Origin: an uncultured Bryobacteraceae bacterium
GTDB taxonomy: Bacteria > Acidobacteriota > Terriglobia > Bryobacterales > Bryobacteraceae
Direction of reading: 5' to 3'
NCBI GenBank assembly: GCA_938003835.1
Contig: CALKXJ010000007.1
Span: 186,001-250,000 of the forward strand
DNA: 64,000 nucleotides
A model generated the notes under the pieces. It worked only from the letters and a program-made list of their open reading frames with translations. It searched no databases and was not told where the DNA came from. Shown here in pieces: positions 51,381-60,790 of the stretch. Position 1 is the stretch's first letter; every line of letters starts with the position of its first letter. Both the position numbers and the translations under genes were made by a program.

Positions 51381-51830
51381 TCACTCCTCGCTCCGCCCGG
51401 TCCATTGTGGCCAGGCTCCCTCGGGCAGAGGCGGCGCCTCCACGCCCGCCCGGGGCAAGGTCCCGTCGAGCTCCTGGCGCCAGTGCGCGACGTCCCCGGC
51501 GGGCCCGTAGCAGTAAAGCATCCTGAGCGGCGTCTCGCCCGTGTTGGTGAGCTGGTGATAGACGCCCGGCGGAATGTAGACCGCCTGGCCCGCCTTGAGC
51601 GTTCGCCGCTCCTCGCCCAGGCACATCTCGCCTTCGCCCTCCAGGATGAAGTAGATCTCCTCCTGCTCTTGGTTGTGCCACGGCACCTGCCCGCCGTGCG
51701 GCTCGAGCGTCACGTGCCCCATGGCAAAGTTCTTGGCCTGGATCGGCGAAAGCCCGCCCACCAGATTCTGGGTCCGCCGCCGCGCCGGAAAGCGCCGCCC
51801 TTCGATCTCGCCCAAATCCGCTATGATCAC
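51381..51830 (-). CDS. Single-domain cupin protein
   Basis: 149 residues. The cupin barrel shows PWHNQEQEEIYFILEGEGEM (metal-binding His and Glu) and the second motif PPGVYHQLTNTGETP. Such small cupins act as isomerases, lyases or sugar-binding proteins; no specific activity can be read. It is the first gene of a two-gene unit with the Gfo/Idh oxidoreductase. A GGGAG sequence sits ahead of the ATG. Divergent from the Nramp-like transporter. Confidence 0.8.
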   Translation of the reverse strand: MIIADLGEIEGRRFPARRRTQNLVGGLSPIQAKNFAMGHVTLEPHGGQVPWHNQEQEEIYFILEGEGEMCLGEERRTLKAGQAVYIPPGVYHQLTNTGETPLRMLYCYGPAGDVAHWRQELDGTLPRAGVEAPPLPEGAWPQWTGRSEE

Positions 51831-51885
51831 TTTCGTCGCTCCCTCGAATCCACCAAGCTAGCAGATCCGCCGTGTCGCCCTGCGA

Positions 51886-51891
51886 TACAAT
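51886..51891 (+). promoter_or_regulatory. Possible -10 element for the Nramp-like gene
   Basis: TACAAT in GATACAATC, 14 bases before the ATG at 51906. No good -35 at 16-18 bases. Confidence 0.3.
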
Positions 51892-51905
51892 CACGCTCAC
51901 CTCGA

Positions 51906-53135
51906 ATGAAGCGGCGCACCGGCTGGTTCTCGCAGATCGCCCCCGGCATCCTGCTTGCCGCCACGGGCGTGGGCGCGGGCGACATCCTCACCACGAGCCT
52001 GGCCGGCTCCGAAGTCGGCCTTGTGCTCATCTGGGCCGTCGTGGCCGGGGCGCTGCTCAAATTCACGCTGAGCGAGGGAATCGCTCGCTGGCAGCTCGCC
52101 ACCGGCCTCACGCTGCTCGAGGGTTGGGCCTTGCGTCTCGGCGCATGGATCCGCTGGCTCTTCTTGAGCTACCTGTTGCTCTACAGCCTCTCGACCGGAA
52201 GCGCGCTGGTGAGTGCCTGCGGCGTCGCCGGCACCGGTTTCCTCATGCTCGGTGATGCGCAGAGTTCGCGCCTTGTCTGGGGTGTGCTGCATTCGGCCGC
52301 CGGTCTCGCGCTGGCTTGGCGGGGAAGCTTCCGCCTCTTCGAAGCAGTCATGGCCGCCCTGGCCGGCCTCATGTTCTTCACCGTTATCCTCACCGCCGTG
52401 GCCGTCGTCCCGGACCCTCGCAGCCTGGCCGCGGGACTCCTTCCATCGATTCCCGAAACGGGCTCCTCCTGGGTGTTGGCCGTTCTGGGCGGCGTGGGCG
52501 GAACCGTCACCCTGCTCTCCTACGGTTACTGGATCCGCGAAGAGGGCCGGGCGGGCGTCGAGGCGGTTCGCACCTGCCGCCTGGACCTCGCCCTCGGCAA
52601 CGGCATGACCGCCGTCTTCGGCATCGGCGCTCTGATCATCGGCTCCCGCCTCGAGCTCGAAGGCCAGGGCGCCGTGCTCGCCTCACAACTCGCCGACCAG
52701 CTCGCCCAGGTCGTGGGGCCGTGGGGACGGTGGCTGTTCCTGGCGGGCTTCTGGGGCGCCGTTTTCTCGAGCCTCCTGGGCGTCTGGCAAAGCATCCCTT
52801 ATCTATTCGCAAATTTCGTCACCCTCAGCCGCCGCTCCACGACTCCGGCGCCGGAGCTGCGCCGGACTCCCGCCTACCGGCTGTGGCTGCTGCTGATCGC
52901 CACAGTGCCGCTGCTCGGCCTGGTCCGCCCGGTCCGTGAGATCCAGCTCGCCTACGGCATCGTGGCCTCCCTATTCCTGCCGCTGCTCGCTTTGACGCTG
53001 CTCGTCTTAAACAACCGCCGCGCCTGGATCGGCGCGGAGCTCCGCACGCCGTGGCCGGCCAATCTGGTCCTGGTCGCGGCCCTGATCCTCTATTCCGTGC
53101 TCGGCGTGGTGGAAATCTCCGAGCTGCTCCCCTGA
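51906..53135 (+). CDS. Nramp-like membrane transporter with altered TM1 and TM6 motifs
   Basis: 409 residues, about eleven membrane segments. The first helix begins PGILLAATGVGAGDILTTSL, recognisably Nramp-like, but the metal-binding DPGN of true Mn2+/Fe2+ transporters is replaced by GVGAGD, and the helix-6 MPH motif is replaced by VTLLSYGYWIREEG. Substrate is therefore uncertain; relatives with such changes are annotated as divalent-metal transporters only by homology. An upstream in-frame extension overlaps the cupin gene and is rejected. It may be co-transcribed with the broken glycosyltransferase genes that follow. Confidence 0.75.
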   Translation: MKRRTGWFSQIAPGILLAATGVGAGDILTTSLAGSEVGLVLIWAVVAGALLKFTLSEGIARWQLATGLTLLEGWALRLGAWIRWLFLSYLLLYSLSTGSALVSACGVAGTGFLMLGDAQSSRLVWGVLHSAAGLALAWRGSFRLFEAVMAALAGLMFFTVILTAVAVVPDPRSLAAGLLPSIPETGSSWVLAVLGGVGGTVTLLSYGYWIREEGRAGVEAVRTCRLDLALGNGMTAVFGIGALIIGSRLELEGQGAVLASQLADQLAQVVGPWGRWLFLAGFWGAVFSSLLGVWQSIPYLFANFVTLSRRSTTPAPELRRTPAYRLWLLLIATVPLLGLVRPVREIQLAYGIVASLFLPLLALTLLVLNNRRAWIGAELRTPWPANLVLVAALILYSVLGVVEISELLP

Positions 53136-53147
53136 GCCTCCCCGGCC

Positions 53148-54112
53148 ATGCGCTTGCGTGGAGAATGGGTGGCGAGGGAAACTGTGCGCTTGCCGCCTGA
53201 TCTGGCCGCTATCCTCATCGCAGGCGAGTTGAGGGAGCGAGCGGGCAGGAGCCTTCGGCGCCTGCCGGCCCAGACGATCATCGGCCGGATGGAGGTCCTC
53301 GTAGCGGACCTCTGTCCGGAGCGAGGCCCGTTGCCACCGATCATCCGGCCGTGCGCTCTTTGGCGCTACCGCGCAACGCCTACTACTGCCGGGCGCAGGC
53401 CGCTGCGCTGTACGCGGCGCGCGCCCCCGTTGTCGCGTTTATCGAAGATCATTCCTACGCCTCGCTGGGTTGGGCCGAGGCGTTGCTTGAGGCTTTCGCC
53501 GAAGAACGGACGGGCGCGGTCAATTACACCTTCACGCCGGCCGCAAGCGGCTATCTGAGCCGCTCGATCCTGATGGCTGAATACGGCCACTGGATGGCGC
53601 CCCATCCCGGCGGAGCCGTGCGCTTTGCCTCCTCGACCAACATCGCCTACCGGCGCGACCTGCTGCTAAAGCACCTGCCCGACGAAGCGGCCTTCGAGGC
53701 GGAGTTCCTGCTCCACCGCGCGCTCGAAGCCGATGGCTGGCGCATCGTCGTCGCGCCGGGCGCGCTCGTGGCGCACGAGTCCCGGAGCCGCCTCGGCGAC
53801 GCCTGCCTGGCTAACGGAGCCAACAAGAGGGCTCTGGGCGCGCGCCGGGCGGCACTCGGCAACTGGGGTGCACCGCGGAGGACGCTGATGGCCCTGGCGA
53901 TAGCGGCGATGCCTGCCTTCGGCATTCTGCGACTCGCCCGTAGCTTGCGCCACCGCCCGGCTCTGTGGGGAACCTTCCTCGCCGGGCTTCCCATCGTCGC
54001 CTCCATCTACACGGACAGCGCGGTCTCGGAAGCGATGGGATATCTGTTCGGTCCCGGCCGCAGCCGCGAGAAGTTCGGCGCCCGCGAACTTGCCGTCACG
54101 CGCGATGGCTGA
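53148..54112 (+). pseudogene. Family 2-type glycosyltransferase, broken by a frameshift near 53315
   Basis: Residues from two frames join into one GT2-like protein of about 320 residues. Frame one (from the ATG at 53148) gives AAILIAGELRERAGRSLRRL and EVLVADLCPE; frame two then gives ARPVATDHPAVRSLALPRN, VVAFIEDHSYASLGWAEALL and a C-terminal membrane region. Adding one G at GAGCG (to GAGGCG near 53318) restores a continuous frame. Either the gene is decaying, the shift is programmed, or the assembly lost a base. An in-frame start at 53351 would leave a protein without its nucleotide-binding half. Confidence 0.65.
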
Positions 54113-54985
54113 ACCGGCGGTCTCGGTGATCCTGCCCGCCTTCCTCTCCCATCGAACCATCGCCGCCTGCCTGCACTCGCTCCGCCGGCAAACCTTCGAC
54201 GACTTCGAGACGATCGTCGTCGACTCTTCCCCGCACGAAGCCACAGCCCGCATCGTCGCGGCCGAGTTCCCTGAAGTGCGGCTGTTTCGGAGCCAAAACC
54301 GTCTCAGCGCCCACGCCGCGCGCAACCTCGGCACCCGACACGCTCGCGGCCGCATCCTGGTCTTCAGTGACCCGGACTGTCAGATGACGCCGGAGTGGCT
54401 GGCCCGACTGGTGCGAGCACACCGGTCGGGACACCAAGCGGTCGGCGGTTCGGTGGACAGCCTGCGGACCGGCTGGCTCGAATCGCGCATCCATTGGTCG
54501 AAGTACGCCTGGTGGCTCTCCAGCGGTCCTCGAGGGCCGCGGCCCGAGCTCCCCACGGCCAATGTCAGCTACTCGCGGGAGTTGTTCGAGAAGATTGGCC
54601 CTTTCCCCGAGGTCTGGTGCGGCGACCCAATCCTCTCGCGGCGCGCGGTCGCTCTGGGCATCGGGCTCTGGTTCGAGCCGAGGCGCGTGTCCTTCATGAT
54701 CATCGCCATGGCTGGTGGAGCTTCCTCAGCGAACGCTGGCAGCGCGGACTCGACTTCGGCGCGGAGCGTCCCCGCCTGGAAGGCTGGGGCGCCGCCCGCA
54801 GACTCGCCTACGCTCTGGCGGCCCCGGTTCTGATCGCGTGGATGCTCGCGCCAAGTGCGCGTTACGTGCAACGACCGGCGCAATGGCTCGCTTGGCTGCG
54901 CTACTCGCCGGTGCTCTTCGCCGGCTACGCCGCCCGCCAGTGCGGCGAATGCTACGGCTACTGGAAAACGATATGGGGAACCTGA
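54105..54985 (+). pseudogene. Family 2 glycosyltransferase, broken by a frameshift near 54680
   Basis: From the ATG at 54105 (overlapping the previous stop by eight bases) the GT2 core is intact: AVSVILPAFLSHRTIAACL, FETIVVDSSPHEATA, the DxD-like VFSDPDCQMTPEWL and LPTANVSYSREL. At about 54680 the frame slips by one base: the other frame continues EARVLHDHRHGWWSFLSER and runs to TGA at 54983-54985, with two likely membrane helices. Inserting one G in GCCGAGG repairs it. In the unshifted frame the protein ends at 54833 in a low-complexity tail. Confidence 0.68.
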
Positions 54986-56084
54986 TTGTCTCTCTGGTCC
55001 TGCTCTCGCTGGCCTACCGCATCAGCTTCGCGCTCGCAGCGCTATTTCCCCGGCGCGCGCAGCCCGCGCCGGACAATGCTCCTTCCGTTCGGATCCTCGT
55101 CGCCGCACGCAACGAAGAGGCCGGGCTCCCGGCATTTCTCGAGGCTCTGGATGCGCTGGCCAGCGAAGCCGATGAGCTCAATTTCGTTTTTGCCGACGAT
55201 GGCTCCGCGGATGCGACGCCGCGCCTGCTCGAAGAGTGGCGCCGCGGGCACCCGCACGCTAGAGTGGTGCGGCTCGAGAAGGCGGAGGGCAAGAGCGCTG
55301 CTCTGCGCCGCGCCTGGGAGCAGGCGCCCGGCGCCGAGCTGACGGTCTTGTTCGACGCGGACGTCTTGCCCGCCCCGGACGCCCTCGCCCTGCTTGCCGC
55401 GGAGTTCTCCGATCCGCGGATCGGCGCCGTCTCCGGAGAGGTCGAACCGCTCGACTCCGGCTCCGGCTTCGCCGCCCGATATGCCGCCTGCGAACTGTGG
55501 GGCTTTCATCAGGTGATTCAAACGGCACGCGACCGCCTGGGCCTGAATCCACCCGCGATCGGCGCGCACCGCGCCTTCCGGACCTCGGCGCTCTCGAAAT
55601 TGCCTGCCTTCCCCGCGGCGCCCTCCCTCGCCGAGGACCTCCAGACTTCGGCGGCGCTGGCCCGCGCCGGCTGGAGGACCCGGTTCCGGCGGCAGGCAGT
55701 GGTCCAGACCCGGGTGCCGGCCACGATTCGCGAATTTCTCGAGCAGCGCCGCCGCTGGGCTACCGGCGTTTTCTGGAGCGCTATGCATCAGCCGGGCTGG
55801 GCGTCGCCCTGGACGCAGTCGGATATCTCGAACGCGGCGTCGTTGCCGCGCACCTTGCCGGCATCGCTGCCGGCCTCGTCGCCGCGTTGTGGCTTCCCGT
55901 CTATCCGGCAGGTCCCGGGCTCCACCTGGCCCTCGCCCTCCGCCGCGCCCGGGTGGGAAGGCCCCTCCGCCACTTGGCCGCCGCCTTCTTCATGTTTCTG
56001 TTGAATGTGACCGTCACCTCGCAGGCATTTCTGCGGAGCCTGCGCCTCTTCACCAGAAACCTCCCGGAGACTCCGTGGCGGTAG
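54973..56084 (+). pseudogene. Membrane-bound family 2 glycosyltransferase, broken by a frameshift near 55772
   Basis: From the ATG at 54973 (overlapping the previous gene by 13 bases): an N-terminal membrane helix, then SVRILVAARNEEAGLPAFL, VFADDGSADATPRLLEEW, VLFDADVLPAPDALALL, PSLAEDLQTSAALARAGWR and the product-binding QRRRWATG. At 55770 a run of four T (GTTTTC) must be five for the frame to continue as FLERYASAGLGVALDAVGYL through two C-terminal helices to the TAG at 56082-56084. The unshifted frame ends at 56004 in a Pro/Ser-rich tail. Confidence 0.68.
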
Positions 56085-56102
56085 CCTCCGCACGGCGCCA
56101 CG
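56074..56102. terminator. Weak hairpin at a convergent junction
   Basis: A 7-bp stem (CGTGGCG at 56074-56080, complement at 56096-56102) with a 15-base loop spans the stop of the last glycosyltransferase and the space before the CPBP gene. No T-run. Confidence 0.2.
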
Positions 56103-56106
56103 ACGG

Positions 56107-56757
56107 TCAACGCTCGAGAACCGGCCGGTAGAAAAACTCGCCCAGCCCGACCGTGAAGGCCAAATCGCCGAGGATGGCGTGTTCGAGCGCCACCAACCAG
56201 AATGAGCCGGAAGCCAGATACGTCCTGGTGAACAGCAGCCCCGCGGCGAAGCTCAGCACCACTGACAGCCAGTGGCCAAACAGGATGTGAGCGAAGGCGA
56301 AGGCCCCGGCGCTCGCCAGAAAAGCGGCGCGAGGCTCCGGAAACAGGCACCGGTACCGGTGCAGCAGGAAGACGCGGAAGACGAGCTCCTGGGGCGCCGC
56401 CGAAAGCACGGGATACAGCAGCATCACGACGAGCCAAAGCCACGGGGCGCGGCGCGGAAAGACGAGAAACCGTTCCGGAGCGATGACCGCAACGGCTACG
56501 GCCAGCGCCAAGCCGATCAAGACACAGCGAAGCAGCACGCCGCGAAGCCGCCGCGCGGGCAGCGCCAGGGTGAAGATTCGCGCCCACGGGAAGCCGCTGT
56601 CGGCCCTTAGTCCGACGGTGACCGCCAGTGCGACAAGCAACAACACCGGAATCGGCCAGCGTGGCAGAAGGCCCGCTGCCATCGCCAGAGGCACACCCCC
56701 GAACAGCAGAACGAACTCGAGGGCCCGTGACACAACAGCGGCGCCGAATCTAACCAT
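56107..56757 (-). CDS. CPBP family intramembrane protease-like protein (Abi/CAAX type)
   Basis: 216 residues with about six membrane helices. The CPBP motifs are APQELVFRVFLLHR (the family's EExxxR with the first Glu replaced by Gln), GAFAFAHILFGHW (FxxxH) and LEHAILGDLAF. Members are glutamate-type intramembrane proteases, often of unknown substrate. The Gln change may weaken or abolish activity. The start overlaps the end of the oligopeptidase gene by eight bases, so it is translated from the same message as proC and the M3 peptidase. Confidence 0.75.
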   Translation of the reverse strand: MVRFGAAVVSRALEFVLLFGGVPLAMAAGLLPRWPIPVLLLVALAVTVGLRADSGFPWARIFTLALPARRLRGVLLRCVLIGLALAVAVAVIAPERFLVFPRRAPWLWLVVMLLYPVLSAAPQELVFRVFLLHRYRCLFPEPRAAFLASAGAFAFAHILFGHWLSVVLSFAAGLLFTRTYLASGSFWLVALEHAILGDLAFTVGLGEFFYRPVLER

Positions 56758-58795
56758 TCGGCGTCAGCCCCAGGCGCTCGAGCAGCGCGTCAATGCGTGC
56801 ATCGCGGCCCAAAAACTCCCGATACAGCTCGCTCGGATCGGCGCTGTCGCCTCGCTCCAGGATCGCTCGCCGGAAATGCCGCCCGGTTTCCGGATTCAGA
56901 ATGCCTTCGGCGCGGAACCGGCTGAAGGCGTCGGCGTCGAGCACCTCGGCCCACTTGTAGGAGTAATAGCCCGCCGCATAGCCCACGGGATCGCCGAACA
57001 GGTGCGTGAAGGAGGCCACCATGGCATGCTCTTCCGGCAGCGGCGCGGGGGAGAACTGCTGGAGGATCCCGCGGCTGTAAGCCGCCAGGTCTCCGTCGCG
57101 GCCCGGATCGTAGTCGCAATGCAGGGCGAAATCGAGCACGCCGAAGCCGAGCTGTCGCATCTGCGCATTGGCCGCGCGAAACGTTCGCGCGCGCTTCATC
57201 TTAGCGAACAGTTCTTCCGGAATCGGCTCGCCGCTCTCCCAGTGGCGCGCGAACAGGTCGAGCGCCTCGCGCTCCCAGCACCAGTTCTCCAGAATCTGCG
57301 AGGGTAGCTCGACGAAGTCCCAGGCGACGTGCGTTCCGGCGAGCGACCGGATCGGCACGCGGCTCAAGGAGTGATGCAACAGGTGGCCGAACTCATGGAA
57401 GATCGTTTCCACCTCCCGGTGAGTGAGCAGCGCCGGGCGCCCGCCGGCCGGCCGGTTCAGATTCCCGCAGACACAGCCCGCATGGGGCCGGAAGGCCCCG
57501 TTGGAGGGCCCACCCGTGATGAAGGCGTCCATCCAGGCGCCGTCGCGCTTGTTCTCGCGGGGGTGCCAATCGGCATAGAAGGCTCCGAGCAGCGTCCCGT
57601 CCTCGTCCCGGATCTCGTAGTAACTCGTCTCCGGATGCCACAGCGGCGCCTCCGCCTCCTCGATGCGCACGCCGAACAGGCGCTCGATGAGCCGGCGCAG
57701 CCCGGAGATCACCTGCTCGAGCGGAAAGTAAGGTCGCAGGTCCTCTTCGTCGAAGTCGAACCGGGCCCGGCGCAGCTTCTCGGCGTAGTAGGCGACGTCC
57801 CAGGGCGCCAGCGGCCGGGCGCGCGGCCCTTCGAGTTCCCGCCGGAATGCTTCGAGCTCGGCGTTCTCCCGCTCGAAAGCGGCCACGGTGGCCGCGCGCA
57901 GCTCCTCGAGAAAGGCGCGTGCCCGCGCGCCGGTCTTCGCCATCCGATCCTCGAGCACGAAGTCGGCCCAGTCGCGATAGCCGAGCAGATTCGCTTTCTC
58001 ACGCCGCAAGCCCAGGATGCGGTGAACCACTTCCACGTTGTTGAACGGCGGGCCGGCGGCGCGCGTGACATGTGCCCGGTAAAGGCGCTCTCGCAGCTCG
58101 GCATCGTCGAGATAGGTCATCACGGCGTGGTAGCTGGGCGCCTGGAGCGTGAAGCGCCACCCGCTCAGACCTTTCGCCGCCGCACTCTCCCGGGCCGCGG
58201 CCCGGGCCGTCTCCGGCAACCCGGCCAGACGCGCCTCGTCTTCGATCACCACCTCGAAGGCGCTCGTCGCATCGAGCGCGTTCTGCGCAAAGCGCGCCGT
58301 GAGCTTCGCCAGCTCGACGTCGATCGCCTCGAGCTTCGCCTTGCCCGCCGCGTCGAGCTCGGCGCCGTGCCGGCGGAACTCCGCGATCGTGCGCTCGAGA
58401 AAGCGCCGGCGCACGCCTTCGAGCGCCCGGGCTTCCCTCGCCTCGACCTCGCGCAGGGCTCGCCAGAGCGCCGCATCGAGCAGGATCTCGGTATGGAAGG
58501 CGCTCGCCTCGGGGTGGATTTCGTTGTAGGCCGCGCGGAGCTCCGGGCTGCTCACGACGCTCTCGAGATGATGGGCGAGGCCGGCGGCGTAATCGAGCTC
58601 CTCGGTCAGCCGGTCGAGCGCAAGCAGCGTGTTTTCGAACGTGCGCGGCCCGTCGCCCGAGCCGATCGCCCGCAGGCGCTCCCTCGCCGCTCCGATGTGA
58701 TGCCTCACGGCCGGAACGACGTGCTCGGCGCGGATCTTGTCGAAGGGGATCGGAAACCGGATCTCCGCCAGCGGGTTCGCATCCATGCCGTTCAT
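56750..58795 (-). CDS. M3 family metallopeptidase (oligopeptidase A type)
   Basis: 681 residues, the normal length for PrlC/oligopeptidase A. Zinc motif HEFGH in EVETIFHEFGHLLHHSLS with the downstream Glu in WDFVELPSQILENW; GDPVGYAAGYYSYKWAEVLD forms the C-terminal active-site lid. N-terminal helices start NPLAEIRFPIPFDKIRAEHV. A cytoplasmic enzyme that degrades short peptides, including cleaved signal peptides. Its ATG shares ATGA with the proC stop and its end overlaps the CPBP gene. Confidence 0.93.
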   Translation of the reverse strand: MNGMDANPLAEIRFPIPFDKIRAEHVVPAVRHHIGAARERLRAIGSGDGPRTFENTLLALDRLTEELDYAAGLAHHLESVVSSPELRAAYNEIHPEASAFHTEILLDAALWRALREVEAREARALEGVRRRFLERTIAEFRRHGAELDAAGKAKLEAIDVELAKLTARFAQNALDATSAFEVVIEDEARLAGLPETARAAARESAAAKGLSGWRFTLQAPSYHAVMTYLDDAELRERLYRAHVTRAAGPPFNNVEVVHRILGLRREKANLLGYRDWADFVLEDRMAKTGARARAFLEELRAATVAAFERENAELEAFRRELEGPRARPLAPWDVAYYAEKLRRARFDFDEEDLRPYFPLEQVISGLRRLIERLFGVRIEEAEAPLWHPETSYYEIRDEDGTLLGAFYADWHPRENKRDGAWMDAFITGGPSNGAFRPHAGCVCGNLNRPAGGRPALLTHREVETIFHEFGHLLHHSLSRVPIRSLAGTHVAWDFVELPSQILENWCWEREALDLFARHWESGEPIPEELFAKMKRARTFRAANAQMRQLGFGVLDFALHCDYDPGRDGDLAAYSRGILQQFSPAPLPEEHAMVASFTHLFGDPVGYAAGYYSYKWAEVLDADAFSRFRAEGILNPETGRHFRRAILERGDSADPSELYREFLGRDARIDALLERLGLTPNG

Positions 58796-59628
58796 TTCGC
58801 CGCGCCGTATTTCGCCACCAGGCTCTGGGTGAGCTCGCGCGAGCGCCGGGTCGCCGTCTCCACCGCCGAAATCAGCATCGCCCGCAGGCCGTGGCGCTCG
58901 AGCTCGTGAATCGCCGAGATGGTCACGCCGCCCGGCGTGATCACCCGGTCCTTCAGGATCGCCGGGTGCAGCATCGTCTCGCGCACCAGCTTCGCCGCTC
59001 CGAGCACCGTCTGTTCGGCCAGGCGCGTGGAGATCTCATGGGAGAGGCCCACCTTCAGGCCGCCCGCGATCAACGCTTCGATCACCATGTAGACGTAGGC
59101 CGGGCCGCTGCCTGAGAGCGCCGTCACCGCGTCCATCAGCTCCTCGTCCACCGTGCAGACCACTCCGGTCGAGCGGAAGATGCTCTCGACGAACTTGCGC
59201 TGCTCGGCAGTGGCCGCTCCGTTTACCGCCAGCGCCGTCGCTCCTTCCCCCACCACCACCGGGATGTTCGGCATCGCCCGGAAGACCGGCATCGGCTTGC
59301 CGATCAGTTTCTCGAGCAGCGCGATTGGGAAGGCGGCAGCTACCGAGATCAGCATCTGGTCTTCGCGAAGCGCGTCCCGGATCTCGGCGATGACATGGGG
59401 AACCGTCGGCGGCTTCACCGCGACGATCACTACCTCCGCCCAGTCCGTTACCTGGCGGTTGCCGCTGCGGCTGACCTCGATCAGGTACTTGGCGGCGATC
59501 TCCTCGGCGCGCGCCGCGGAGGCATCCGTGGCCCGCAGGTGCTCGGTGTCGGCGACCCCGGCCTTGAGAATCCCACCGATCAATGCGCCGCCAATGTTCC
59601 CGGCGCCCAGGACTGCGATTCGTTTCAT
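58792..59628 (-). CDS. proC: Pyrroline-5-carboxylate reductase
   Basis: 278 residues. NADP-binding MKRIAVLGAGNIGGALIGGI, the conserved VIVAVKPPTVPHV and RAMPNIPVVVGEG, and the proline-binding VTALSGSGPAYVYMVIEAL, with DRVITPGGVTISAIHELE at the C-terminus. Catalyses the last step of proline synthesis. It leads a three-gene unit with the M3 peptidase and CPBP protein. A TACAAT hexamer ends seven bases before the ATG, so its message may be leaderless. Confidence 0.95.
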   Translation of the reverse strand: MKRIAVLGAGNIGGALIGGILKAGVADTEHLRATDASAARAEEIAAKYLIEVSRSGNRQVTDWAEVVIVAVKPPTVPHVIAEIRDALREDQMLISVAAAFPIALLEKLIGKPMPVFRAMPNIPVVVGEGATALAVNGAATAEQRKFVESIFRSTGVVCTVDEELMDAVTALSGSGPAYVYMVIEALIAGGLKVGLSHEISTRLAEQTVLGAAKLVRETMLHPAILKDRVITPGGVTISAIHELERHGLRAMLISAVETATRRSRELTQSLVAKYGAAK

Positions 59629-59635
59629 CAGCGCT

Positions 59636-59641
59636 ATTGTA
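59636..59641 (-). promoter_or_regulatory. Possible -10 element for proC, leaderless geometry
   Basis: The minus strand reads TACAAT, then seven bases, then ATG. The hexamer lies in the 22-base gap after the upstream transporter stop, so it would give proC its own transcript. No clear -35. Confidence 0.4.
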
Positions 59642-59650
59642 GCGGCCGCT

Positions 59651-60784
59651 TTAGGCGCCCAGCCGGATGAGGCCGCGGCGAATCAGATGGTAGCAGGCCA
59701 GGCCCACTCCCATGCCCACGATGTAGCCGTAGGGAATCGAGCCCGCAATCAAACCGACGAGCACCGCAGTGACAAAATCGGCCCGGTTGGCGCCGAGGTC
59801 CCGCACCAGAGCCAGCAGCGTGAGCGCCTCAAACAGCAGCAGCACGCCCAGGATCGGCATCGGAAAGACTCCGATCACCGTCTCGAAGCCCGGCCCGAAG
59901 AACAGCCCCAGCACCAGATACATCGCCCCATAAATGATCACCGAGCCGCCCGTGCGTCCGCCGAAGGCGTAGTGGCCGGCCATGCCGCCCGAGCCGTGGC
60001 AGGTCGGCACGCCGCCGAGGAACGGGTTCACCAGGTTCATCGCCGAGTAGGTGAACCCGATCTGCCGCGCCGTCACCCGGCGATCCGGGAACAGGTCTTC
60101 GACGATCTGCCGCGTCGCCAGGACCGAGTTGGCAAGTGAGAGCGGAATCTGCGGGAGCGCCAGCACGAGGAACCCCGTCCAGATCTCCGCCGGAGTGGGC
60201 CGGTGCCAGTTGGGCAGGTGAAATCCGACGTGATCGAGCAGCTTCGACCCGTCCAGCTTGAACGCCAGCGCGTACGCCGCACCGAGGATCACCAGCACCA
60301 CCGCCGCGGGCACCCGCCGCCGGCCGATCAGCAGCAGGGCGACGGCGAAGCCCGCCGCTGCCAGCCACCATCCCTGGGGACCGTCTCGCTGGACGTACTC
60401 GCCAAGTGCGATGCCGGCCAGCTGCAAACCCAGCCCGAACTGGATGCCCCGCACAACGGGCTTGGGAACCAGGCGGTTCAACCACTCGATCAAGCCGCTC
60501 ACCGAAAGCGCCAGCATCACCACGCCGATCGCCAGCCCGCCGCCGTAGAGCACTCCCGGGGGCAGCTTCTGGGCGATCACCAGCGCCGCCATCGCCTTCA
60601 AGGGCTGCACGGGCATCGGCATCCGGTAGCGGAGCGCCGTGAGGATTTGCATCAGCCCGAAGACGGTCAGGACGCTTGCCGCGTCGAGTCCCGCGGCCAG
60701 AATCATGCCCACCAGCAGCGGCAGATCGGTGCCCAGATCCCCGAAGGCGCCCGACCACTCTCCTCGATCGAATCGGATTTTCAA
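59651..60784 (-). CDS. MOT1-type molybdate transporter family protein
   Basis: 377 residues with about ten membrane helices. Family landmarks: EWSGAFGDLGTDLPLLVGMI at the N-terminus, MPVQPLKAMAALVIAQ, LANSVLATRQIVEDLFPDR and the conserved GGVPTCHGSGGMAGHYAFGG. MOT1 proteins are SulP-related carriers for molybdate (some annotated as sulfate carriers). The window also carries a MoaB homologue, consistent with molybdenum use. The start is TTG at 60784, supported by a TATACT hexamer six bases upstream. Confidence 0.85.
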   Translation of the reverse strand: MKIRFDRGEWSGAFGDLGTDLPLLVGMILAAGLDAASVLTVFGLMQILTALRYRMPMPVQPLKAMAALVIAQKLPPGVLYGGGLAIGVVMLALSVSGLIEWLNRLVPKPVVRGIQFGLGLQLAGIALGEYVQRDGPQGWWLAAAGFAVALLLIGRRRVPAAVVLVILGAAYALAFKLDGSKLLDHVGFHLPNWHRPTPAEIWTGFLVLALPQIPLSLANSVLATRQIVEDLFPDRRVTARQIGFTYSAMNLVNPFLGGVPTCHGSGGMAGHYAFGGRTGGSVIIYGAMYLVLGLFFGPGFETVIGVFPMPILGVLLLFEALTLLALVRDLGANRADFVTAVLVGLIAGSIPYGYIVGMGVGLACYHLIRRGLIRLGA

Positions 60785-60790
60785 ACTGAC

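Noticed and set aside
53148-56084. Programmed -1 frameshifting as the default explanation for the broken glycosyltransferases
   Set aside because: Only the third site has a slippery run (GTTTTC), and none shows a clear downstream pseudoknot; decay or sequence error is simpler.
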